Shown here: positions 19,901 to 24,718 of the stretch, piece after piece | How positions within the stretch are numbered: position 1 is the stretch's first letter | How the letters are laid out: each line of letters opens with the position of its first letter | Assembly (NCBI GenBank): GCA_021848965.1 | Contig: JAJZTL010000007.1 | Coordinates: 1 to 39,862 of the forward strand | Reading direction: 5' to 3' | From: Pseudomonadota bacterium | GTDB taxonomy: Bacteria; Pseudomonadota; Gammaproteobacteria; Legionellales; Legionellaceae | DNA length: 39,862 nt | Notes under the pieces: model-generated | Told to the model about the DNA's origin: nothing | The model's database searches: none | The model's input: the letters and a program-made list of their open reading frames with translations, nothing else | Translations under genes and position numbers: made by a program

Positions 19901-20763
19901 ATCCAGTACGTACTGATAAAAAAACATTAGAAAATTCCATACTAGCTAACCTTGTTCGACACGATGATCAACAAACAACGCGAGAAAGCTATTTATCATT
20001 GCCGCAAAATACTGCTTCCATACTTTCAGGTGAGAAACCTCATGTGAAACCCCAAACACCCATTACTGAAAATTCATCAACCCTTTTAGAACAATTAACA
20101 GCAAACATGGAGGCCCAAAGAATCATCACAAAAAATCTCATTTCTCGTTTAAATAAAAATATTGCTGAAGGAAATAGTCTCACCCAAACATTAGCAGATT
20201 TAGAACGTAGTTTATCTGCTTCAATCAAAATGGCCACACGCGTTCATGCTCTTAATCAAGGTAATTTACACCGTGAAGTTGAAGAAGTGTTAAAACAATG
20301 TCAACAAATCCACACTCTAATTAAAACGCAAGCTTCTGTTACTGAAAAATTACAAAATATGATGTCAAATATTACTTACGAATGCTCTCATACTGCTGAA
20401 CGATTACTGCTTAGAAGGCTTGATAATTTACAGTCAGCACTTGAATCCTCTCCTCAAAGTTCTATTCGCAATGAAGAATTGAACGCGATTAAAAAAGAGC
20501 AATGGAATACCTGCAAAACAATTCTGGAAGTTTACCCAGAAGATACTCAGCTTCGCGCAAAATTTGACAAACTATCAAGTGACTTAAAGTTATCAAAAGA
20601 TTTAGACTGTGAAGTTGGTATGAGAAAAGAGCATAGGGAACCTTCAGTTGCACATGAAAATGTCTCTAATGTATTCCCTGACATTCCTAAACCTAGTATT
20701 AACGAAACGGCTAAACTTACAGAGGAAGGAGATCATGTCTTCATTGGGAGAGGCTCGCACTAA
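7915..20763 (+). CDS. giant 4282-residue protein of unknown function
   Basis: I do not recognise the family. The single uninterrupted frame fills almost a third of the window. There is no signal peptide. Residues about 20-65 are acidic and Ser-rich (ESSVSTASSSSKR, SESSSSEAS), likely disordered. From about 70 to 2200 it is dense in Leu, Glu and Lys helices with recurrent paired helices, resembling an alpha-solenoid. Short beta-rich islands follow near 2223-2320, 2518-2590, 2750-2775 and 2870-2885. Residues about 3607-3660 hold two Gly/Ala-rich hydrophobic segments (STLAGAAVGTVATAAG and AMVGLMAGLVGGLAIE), a glycine-zipper-like membrane hairpin after a basic stretch. The C-terminal 250 residues are coiled coil, ending DHVFIGRGSH. 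No nuclease, helicase, kinase or toxin motif stands out. The size, membrane hairpin and lack of a secretion signal recall very large Dot/Icm substrates or intracellular-lifestyle proteins; this is inference. It is transcribed toward ppgK and overlaps its 3' end by 4 bases. Confidence 0.9.
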   Translation: MLPETGSEKRPHLTHDLFKPKEKEDEEADGYTTDGESSVSTASSSSKRNISSESSSSEASYVSNLSVETESAGTKPASIIFKPIDLTLSELQETEQGIIEGESISSIDLTRFCQECAKEDLSYIPSLDTLIYLIRRLEETTQVRVETEVEKQNLTIAFNELLQKKPLIAAEILKRASTIWENIPKEKAKEAIQLLHLSYRRLPPDLKNDPSFFYQVTEKLKSSGLFTAFNQEVLGTLIRKDELSPNIATAWDNIGETRLADEDALLEDYCHYLLKHPDNPSKEALKKLAKRLGTDEGYAKFGDLYGQLLEKPSLAATFVLTPELLYELSVRYPGRKAANRENRVIRACNAYLQSGLPSDEVITKLAYDLLTSFSAEPLKIKVIFDTLRDPEYAKTPHLTELVGRPRSITKKTQSGKLRDTMKSLIGINQFADIPKQLQNPNIVKALWFQKGKMLLDAAGKGNLNDTQIYEIKHCFEKAFEAEKTEELSSTHSHSDDTIIANSEQQGELAFLRESMRDAPIPTLSNQFARSVEAASNTLSEEQLKGIVAVLLKTTLPQHDSLWQFFSGTTQDTIYDEDERLTLILYLLDALFPSDRSKTPAVDASIWSKAMEFLLAQIDFLTSTENNETELEHIREKIDSLRGITAENENWSDKITDLFKDKPVTSLHKVIFSLMRVSAERAVPQAVILLNQLITDSERNYQINAFIRALIKPAEPEIIQKRIDLLVKLLMERSLPVTTRLQILSNLRTQILSISDDIERSSELDPHFVALFLNTAVHTMENAIVDPQILRLLLPEKWPKLEIEWKDFQTLANFMVNTLNQQHELPKATIDFLNKINAPFRFMVLNSFIPKGSPEGKLSFLLQIKINDFSGKQILDLLKLIFRHLTQDEIVARNEWAALKNQLVHQIQNLSAEDITRLESTSLFQNGLEQWPQLEAGITTYLKDNPSKEHLLNLLPIEKQKTVIQHWLQNEVPIEQLNQWIKRFDYASRLAFIHLPSIQENNKKTLQKILLCDPQFYASSEISDEQFKDLYALEITASDEKAEDIIRDLLASNELNLEQEEMIYLRILGMTATAITTSEHQARAYLNSVYKKAPLSWRVLQKDDAITKERLKEIFSKAQSFNKYIILYHLSQAILAYANTQPLVQGSYARELTTSLDFWLSYANKSQSFRPQREKLTDLLEPLEVAELKPLFSDTASRIAELKALDSAHLQEILLVYAESVKKYPELLDAFSQTIAKLYLENSSIFEASKLLTTLEQLGLDNTIAQNVLKILMKNGTLSRSLAETDNLDDISDKNLNHWLSVLSDDEQRELYNTRTNLRLRNFINLQQLKRLETKITIDTLPNCVDWTMFLEDKKPAVDFFTSLGEHLNHELLTSFIQTIDKKCPKNENQTADYIKSLFSAISNITGEMLGQWYQEAISHVFSQQSQGVIQWLQSSATPAIKEAFLKSILPSQNISKEWLDTHPEFPDLLISLAHNDQAILEVFKVLNDEQKIQLLEHADMLENFSDSAVNNILALITDPSKRETFCISMLMKGGFETTPNLEKHGYSLAKHLSSEQCKIGFDNSVSGFDPNKQERPSASELKRIRRFGIMLLRSEEGLKLLLQSRDWSDGNPSTRLDRFQRLMLGYGANKLDNPFWFTADMIENIPGQLLKSVFQHLLSLDEQHLQENNFTIDNIFHAIETENYKQNSVGTLLLLQSLVEYLTDQLKAQAKDGLPLLSLREIQHIQEKLDSTWEYLSASLNSLSLEQWASLPQETQLSLLTLLSDKITNFSTLYETTTKATTESSGKLGKFIQEKEMAEGRELSQAEVKELIDNAPETLGIRQNIKRIQNVEWPLFQKISPLYGQFFIETFTKDSPLDLNTPDGAAYWQFCITQLPKIQILVLEDPKSHDCQSLIEDSVQLLFVSLLQNSAQSNSAEKWKEFQQFFEAIRGKNTLNGFALIGLIDGLNNSNIKQFVNSIPLESLDWLIHQVADETELKSEIFATLIHRYVAEILAGHLTLDDVDKLFERKMIATEQDVRFAIHQAIAENGETIAQHPERLPANLRKFFIRHCDSDGVLNPQKRETVEILATLLELPEFLYSETQKTQIQQLTSKKDICDAIITPMEEWATKIEKALFGLTSDDRSAVLPLFQALLSYYAEDLVTLKSELRDDGNIILDKFVEISDKIAVFFGTTIDKLLESCDTKTKLAFVDEAFSGQKARRLVEMQPACPTLSGIKFYRKAFFGDTLLEIPDNSRSLSYADGDLWHVFYIGNTKEWAVIGRCPNNMPPGEPAVIEFLARFSDKPNASISVQYWDETTKDYVPYLTPETWQETLGKGTTQCLNYLAIEVRSIKFKEHYNDEQKQKVMRDIIQEAPSLSQSRRQRSERVIQQWMDAATKLTDNNSFKQAILKKIVERNALDAISPELGKAVIAQIKSNPVNPISVQGLDQNEREALENLYRLREEYVFLTDWITNPVNIAALNGQTKLTFADCIQALRERLPVLVKVGKDQAEHNRKEYQKELKELQSKKDADFEPPSALIWLNENDLVIGKFYINSSQPIPEEVIEELEKCSAPEDFISIFQKHRITTAAALALPAKFLLVRTTKDNDYTVEITQDGYNQGQVFVSKKDVKLLETPSINLDREIQRRHLQAKIDRETWNVQRAKQFSADDHLIIVINRLRENIQEIARKNLGVAQEANQVISHYLNSEYHDQRTAKTITAWLTRGIEDAIRAMIGGDIAQCESVLSQFLSKHRFNVAKTWNRQKAELPEQSVYIYQNGKLVPIGRTQSGGSNVTGDTREYTLEWKAGHETTAEVCQYYQAMRECDLLEAEREKIQRLIIQRNASKNSLYLVPYGYLPKALEEINAKIAQKQALPVPAQESIDQALKPGQTLYDQHGKCIGVLNTNLCLEQDLLYGEDAWYQILVSQSLDELLAAESAINVAVLNVIQRGFLPDLLLEKFSSDKSNFLLTRIQKVILEIQPFLSHKDCKNLVSHFSTEALLQFMDAYNRPDKESQETRQALVSSLLTSPRHLSYFVTTEERQLTLWKYLTKSGFSKEDMLKLLQALTTDSFIRPNPHTVQLSQLVRAAYFFLSNPDAPDSVPNQLDHSDNQIQSFRIEQLPVSIVKVMPQEIRKRVFQIPENFQCLQKSQYFQSLSHDLPPQELREIFRQFLRSGFNLQHNSCEGIVTFYRNLDEKVFWTIFNETIPTNSPQRKQWIQQGMFGNPAFMQAVSENLGENSVAKLAYRDVTKVTHSIGEQLGLLEKLSDRYSAFSIDEIIQLVDHYKEHPSEEVQTFLADWLFLQLQSGQLTLTNDSAANDQEYLDALVWDEKGGIELLELGASATKEEKTPQKIGIQKIQEAHLNSLLSLVGNPAFAGMMTAKYALTKSNLETLIKEKARRDTADFATFYDHVVDDETGQRTQRFSLQAAETTINLSVEGAYQNRAWVPVKAIDHALLESARQAQEKNTATPKQREKWKKLLDDYVGSLRYALDKKPPFTPEELHSQFTEVRKTVARLFYNRDFMPHAAADTLDVMLKRENFLLLMKMYNDYKDKHNDENKQKVCYEIIAILGAMYISNPTKFLSELSAFDRKKEWQFAVETLELNKMLEGKTDQNLEKELRQARKARRNAIGETIVASTLAGAAVGTVATAAGIAGGKGPMKGAMVGLMAGLVGGLAIEVEGRVEAGARYGFHTIRDAVTAAYNGISRDEQNKARTIFQDRQFEEGEQCKKRTGKFWGKSGFASGWRRLEIYRPDVSWFARPLYAVGVYFGLVPEPRSDLKVESFREKMPTVYIGTEQQHSIRGDAILLTPALGNSYECRFYENGQCTNSANVTTISLGKEAFGNFLKDGTVLSGQSVAKGDRASFGQMLEKIEVARNEAILGKESNAKKDYYNTSRTLVQEEQMGKATHQAIQQDPKNFSALRKRLLIIPRGLDSKQNQANARMNESSLRAAINLVNLMHQEDIARVSLDKTYSVSNGFFSRLWNGLTGWYTGNQLIEREDVQKLKHILNELLHNDPVRTDKKTLENSILANLVRHDDQQTTRESYLSLPQNTASILSGEKPHVKPQTPITENSSTLLEQLTANMEAQRIITKNLISRLNKNIAEGNSLTQTLADLERSLSASIKMATRVHALNQGNLHREVEEVLKQCQQIHTLIKTQASVTEKLQNMMSNITYECSHTAERLLLRRLDNLQSALESSPQSSIRNEELNAIKKEQWNTCKTILEVYPEDTQLRAKFDKLSSDLKLSKDLDCEVGMRKEHREPSVAHENVSNVFPDIPKPSINETAKLTEEGDHVFIGRGSH

Positions 20764-21467
20764 AGGCCATTATTCCACAATTTAATGCCACCTAATACAC
20801 CGGCGATATTGCTTGAAATTTTTGCATTATCAGGTAAATCAAATGCGATTTTTTCAGCATAACCGCCACCTAAGTATAAATGCTGATAATTGAAAGTTTG
20901 CTCCCACAGACTAATTGCACGTTGCAAATAATTATTCCAAACCACTTCGCCATTGGCTTCAAACGCTATTTTACCTAAAATTTCTTCATACGTTTTATTA
21001 TCAATAAACGGATGATGCGCCAATTGCAAGTTAGGAACCAGTGTGCCATCAATGAACAGTGCTGAGCCAACACCTGTGCCTAACGTTATCACTAATTCAA
21101 TGCCATCGCCAATAATATCTCCCTCACCTTGCACATCAGCGTCATTGGCAACACGTACCGGTTTTCCGGTTATTTGTTCAAGATCTTTTTGTAAATTTTT
21201 TCCAATCCAAGATGGATCTAAATTATGTGCGGTTTTAACCACTCCACTCAACATGACACCTGGAAAACCCGCAGAAATACGATCAAAAGCAATAGGCTCT
21301 TGTTGAATCATTTTTTCCATCAAAGCGATAAGTTTTTCATGTGTGGCAGGATGCGGTGTCAGTTCACGACGGTAATCTGTCAATGCCTTACCTTGACTGT
21401 CTAGAATCATCATTTTGATACCAGTTCCACCAATATCAATACACAACGTTAAAGGATTAGCCGTCAT
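20760..21467 (-). CDS. ppgK: ROK-family glucokinase, polyphosphate-glucokinase type
   Basis: It phosphorylates glucose to glucose-6-phosphate in the cytoplasm, probably with polyphosphate and/or ATP. The 235 residues show the phosphate-1 motif DIGGTGIK (11-18), AGFPGV (66-71) and the PPGK-like TAHNLDPSWIGKN (79-91). The catalytic Asp109 is in NDAD, the phosphate-2 motif is LGTGVGSALF (129-138), and a late LGGG follows. The TA..NLD.SWIG.N pattern follows actinobacterial polyphosphate glucokinase rather than ATP-only Glk, and the Cys-rich zinc motif of other ROK kinases is absent. Donor choice cannot be proven from sequence. It is the last gene of the minus-strand pentose-phosphate operon, 20 bases after pgl. 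Glucose from the GH57/GH15 enzymes nearby is the likely substrate and Zwf uses the product. Confidence 0.82.
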   Translation of the reverse strand: MTANPLTLCIDIGGTGIKMMILDSQGKALTDYRRELTPHPATHEKLIALMEKMIQQEPIAFDRISAGFPGVMLSGVVKTAHNLDPSWIGKNLQKDLEQITGKPVRVANDADVQGEGDIIGDGIELVITLGTGVGSALFIDGTLVPNLQLAHHPFIDNKTYEEILGKIAFEANGEVVWNNYLQRAISLWEQTFNYQHLYLGGGYAEKIAFDLPDNAKISSNIAGVLGGIKLWNNGL

Positions 21468-21487
21468 AATTTTTACTCACAATTAAC

Positions 21488-22219
21488 TTATAATTGACTT
21501 GCTGCTGCTTTATCAACAAACCATACAGCATTTTTAATTAATATCGCCGGATATTGTAGCGGGTCGGTTTTATTTAACACTTCTTTTAAAGGCGCAGCCT
21601 TTGCTTCACCCTCTACAAGAAAAGCAATATAAGCACTATGGTTAATTGCTGGCGGCGTCAAGGTAATACGATACATATTCAATTTTTCCACCCATATCCC
21701 CTCAACCCATGAAGGTAAATCAGGATCACGAATATAATTTTTTACTAAATCAGTATGAGGCATTAATGACGCTGTATGGCCATTATCTCCCATGCCAAGG
21801 TAGGTAATATCAAACTCTGGCCATTGTCCGTTAAAGAATGTACGCAAGATTCTCACATACTCTTCAGCACTGGCCACCGCGGTAGTTAGCTGCGTCGGAA
21901 TAGGATAAATATTTTCTTTGGAAACAGGAACTTTAGAAAATAAAAATTGCTGAGCTGTATGATAATTACTTTGTTGATCGTCCATCGGAACATAACGTTC
22001 ATCCCCAAAGAAAAAACGAATTTTATCCCAATGAATGTTAGTACGGGTAACAAGAACATCAAAAAACTTCTTTGGCGTATTTCCTCCCGATAGCACCACA
22101 TTACATATTCCTTTCTTTTGGATAACTTGAAAGGTGCGAGCAGCGAAATCATCCGCTGCCGCTTGAAATAAATCATTCCCTGTGGGAAATGTTTTTATGG
22201 CGTTTTTTATAAAATCCAT
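21488..22219 (-). CDS. pgl: 6-phosphogluconolactonase
   Basis: It hydrolyses 6-phosphogluconolactone, the product of Zwf, to 6-phosphogluconate. The 243 residues fit the DevB/SOL family: SGGNTPKKFF (44-53), the FFGDERYVP block (70-78) and LGMGDNGHTASLMPHT (141-156), which forms the active site, with a late AAPLKEVL helix. The start is ATG 22219, lying 13 bases inside the end of zwf, so the two are translationally coupled. It is the direct next step after zwf in both operon order and pathway. Confidence 0.95.
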   Translation of the reverse strand: MDFIKNAIKTFPTGNDLFQAAADDFAARTFQVIQKKGICNVVLSGGNTPKKFFDVLVTRTNIHWDKIRFFFGDERYVPMDDQQSNYHTAQQFLFSKVPVSKENIYPIPTQLTTAVASAEEYVRILRTFFNGQWPEFDITYLGMGDNGHTASLMPHTDLVKNYIRDPDLPSWVEGIWVEKLNMYRITLTPPAINHSAYIAFLVEGEAKAAPLKEVLNKTDPLQYPAILIKNAVWFVDKAAASQL

Positions 22220-23730
22220 TGTCTACCTTCAGCACCTAATAAATCATCAGCCTCTTTAGGGCCCCACGAACCCGCTGCATAATTTGGAAAATCACGTGGT
22301 GTTAAAGCCCCCCAAACATCGAGTACGGGCTGCACAATTTGCCAACCAGAAGCCACCAAATCAGCACTAGGAAATAAAGTATGATCACCCTTAATACAAT
22401 CGTACAATAGTGTCTCATATCCTGTAGAGCTCGAGGTGCCAAAATAATCTTGGTATTCAAAGTTCATATCAACTTCGCCTAATTTCATTACCGGGCCAGG
22501 AATTTTAGCCGCAAAACGAAAAGAGACACCTTCATTGGGCTGTAGCTGAATACGCAATAAGTTATTTGGAATATTGAAGTTTTCAATATCTTTAAACAAT
22601 ACAGAAGGCGCTGCTTTAAAACGAATAACTACTTCGCTTGTACGACGTTGCATCCGTTTGCCTGTACGAATATAAAAAGGCACGCCTAACCAACGCCAGT
22701 TATTAATGCTCAATCTTAATGCAACAAACGTTTCTATACTCGAATTAGAGGAAACATTCGGTTCCGAATGATAAGCTGGTACATTTGCTTCATTAATGAT
22801 TCCTGCATTATATTGACCACGAACGGCATATTTTAATACTTCTTCAGGTTTTAAACGCTGAATGGCATGAAATACTTTTTCTTTCTCGTTTTGAATATCT
22901 TCTGCCTCAAAAGAAATTGGAGATTCCATCGCTATTAAGCTTAATACCTGCAGAATATGATTGGGAACCATGTCACGCAAGGCACCAGTACGATCATAGT
23001 AATTTCCTCGCATCTCTACACCCAGCGTTTCAGCGACAGTAATTTGCACACTATCAATATAATTGCGATTCCAAATAGGCTCAAAAATACCATTAGCAAA
23101 ACGCAATGCCATAATATTTTGTACAGTTTCTTTACCTAAGAAATGATCGATACGGTATATTTGCTCTTCTTTTGCAACAGATAACAAAGCCTGGTTAAGT
23201 TCTTTTGTTGAAGCTAAATCATGGCCAAATGGTTTTTCAATCACAACACGTCGAAAATAATTACCATCATGCTGTTCTAACAAGCCAGCCTCACCCAGAG
23301 CAGTTGTAATTGGTCCAAAAAATGTGGGCGGTACCGCTAAATAAAATAAGACATTTTGGCTCGCCTTTTTTTCAGTTTGCAACACATCCAATTGTTGTTT
23401 CAACTGGGCATATAAGGCGACATCTGAAAAATCGCCTTTTACATAATCTACCGAATTTATAATGGATAGACCAAATTTTGATGCAGGCGGATTAGGAACA
23501 AACTGTTGAATATCCTGTTTTAAACGATCACGAAATGCATCATTCGTAAAATCGTCTCCACCTAAACCAATAACATGAAAATTACTATCGAGTAATCCCG
23601 CTCCACCCAAATTGCAAACAGCAGGAAAGAGCAGGCGTTTATTCAGATCTCCTGTAATACCGAAAATAACCAAAGTAAACGGAATAGTTGGTTTTGGTTG
23701 GGCCATGCCCTTATCTGCACTGTTATTCAT
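22207..23730 (-). CDS. zwf: glucose-6-phosphate 1-dehydrogenase
   Basis: It oxidises glucose-6-phosphate to the lactone and makes NADPH (or NADH), opening the oxidative pentose phosphate route. The 507 residues are of normal length. The dinucleotide motif GITGDLNKRLLFPAV is at 24-38 and EKPFGHD at 165-171. The signature RIDHFLGK is at 193-200 (Asp195, His196, Lys200), and the catalytic base is His258 in RDMVPNH. The frame starts at ATG 23730, seven bases after the gnd stop; GGAG near that stop is the likely ribosome site. No edd or eda follows, so 6-phosphogluconate goes to Gnd, not the Entner-Doudoroff pathway, as far as this window shows. Confidence 0.97.
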   Translation of the reverse strand: MNNSADKGMAQPKPTIPFTLVIFGITGDLNKRLLFPAVCNLGGAGLLDSNFHVIGLGGDDFTNDAFRDRLKQDIQQFVPNPPASKFGLSIINSVDYVKGDFSDVALYAQLKQQLDVLQTEKKASQNVLFYLAVPPTFFGPITTALGEAGLLEQHDGNYFRRVVIEKPFGHDLASTKELNQALLSVAKEEQIYRIDHFLGKETVQNIMALRFANGIFEPIWNRNYIDSVQITVAETLGVEMRGNYYDRTGALRDMVPNHILQVLSLIAMESPISFEAEDIQNEKEKVFHAIQRLKPEEVLKYAVRGQYNAGIINEANVPAYHSEPNVSSNSSIETFVALRLSINNWRWLGVPFYIRTGKRMQRRTSEVVIRFKAAPSVLFKDIENFNIPNNLLRIQLQPNEGVSFRFAAKIPGPVMKLGEVDMNFEYQDYFGTSSSTGYETLLYDCIKGDHTLFPSADLVASGWQIVQPVLDVWGALTPRDFPNYAAGSWGPKEADDLLGAEGRQWIL

Positions 23731-23737
23731 AGATTAT

Positions 23738-24718
23738 TTAATCTCCACTTTTGAGTTCAATGTGACCGCCAAACTTGAAGCGCATAGCTGATAATACCTT
23801 TTCAGCAAACGTATGCTGTTCTCGCGAACGAAAACGAGTATACAATGCCGCTGTTAATACTTCAGCAGGAACAGCTTCTTCAATTGCTGCATTTACCGTC
23901 CAACGACCTTCTCCTGAGTCTTGTACGTAACCAGTATATTCAGTCAAAGCAGGACTTTCAGCAAAAGCCATCGATGCTAAATCTAGTAACCAAGATCCAA
24001 TAACACTACCGCGTCGCCATAGTTCAGCAATTTCACTCATATTCAAGTCATAACGACGTTCTGCAGGAATTTCCTCTCCAGCAACTCCTTTCAGAACATC
24101 AAATCCTTCAGCGTAGGCTTGCATAATGCCATATTCAATGCCATTGTGAACCATTTTGACAAAATGCCCTGCCCCCACAGGTCCACAGTGTAAATATCCC
24201 AGCTCTGCTGTACTACCTGCTTTGAAATTTGGTGTTCGAGAAATATCACCAATACCAGGAGCCAATGTTTTAAAAATAGGTTCACAATGAGCAAAGGTGT
24301 CTTTTTCTGCACCAATCATCAAACAGTAACCTCGGTCAACACCCCAAACACCGCCACTTGTGCCCGCATCAGCAAAATGAATGCCTTTGTCTGCCAACAT
24401 TTTTGCATGTCGAATGTCTTCTTGATAAAAAGAATTACCACCATCAATGACAGTGTCTCCCGCACTGAAATGATCCATTAATGATTGAATACAAGCATCC
24501 GTTGGTGCTCCTGCTGGAACCATAACCCAAGCTACGCGTGGAGTTTGTAACTTTTCAGCAAATTCTTTTATAGAATAAGCGCCCGTTGCTCCTTGCTTAA
24601 CAAGTGCGTCAACAGCTGCAGAATTTACATCATAAACAACACAAGAATGGCCATCACGTTGTAAACGCGCTACCATATTTGCGCCCATTTTTCCTAAACC
24701 AATCATACCAATTTGCAT
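23738..24718 (-). CDS. gnd: 6-phosphogluconate dehydrogenase, short decarboxylating type
   Basis: It converts 6-phosphogluconate to ribulose-5-phosphate and CO2. The 326 residues mark the short GntZ-like class, lacking the long C-terminal domain of Escherichia coli Gnd (468). The Rossmann motif GLGKMG is at 7-12, and [18 protein letters not shown] and the catalytic [14 protein letters not shown] follow, with Lys188, Asn192 and Glu195. After the second strand the sequence is VVYDVN with Asp30, not the Asn-Arg-Thr of NADP enzymes; Asp there usually signals NAD preference, an inference worth noting. The start codon overlaps the tal-pgi stop by one base (TAATG), and AGAGGAG lies 7 bases before it. 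Confidence 0.95.
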   Translation of the reverse strand: MQIGMIGLGKMGANMVARLQRDGHSCVVYDVNSAAVDALVKQGATGAYSIKEFAEKLQTPRVAWVMVPAGAPTDACIQSLMDHFSAGDTVIDGGNSFYQEDIRHAKMLADKGIHFADAGTSGGVWGVDRGYCLMIGAEKDTFAHCEPIFKTLAPGIGDISRTPNFKAGSTAELGYLHCGPVGAGHFVKMVHNGIEYGIMQAYAEGFDVLKGVAGEEIPAERRYDLNMSEIAELWRRGSVIGSWLLDLASMAFAESPALTEYTGYVQDSGEGRWTVNAAIEEAVPAEVLTAALYTRFRSREQHTFAEKVLSAMRFKFGGHIELKSGD

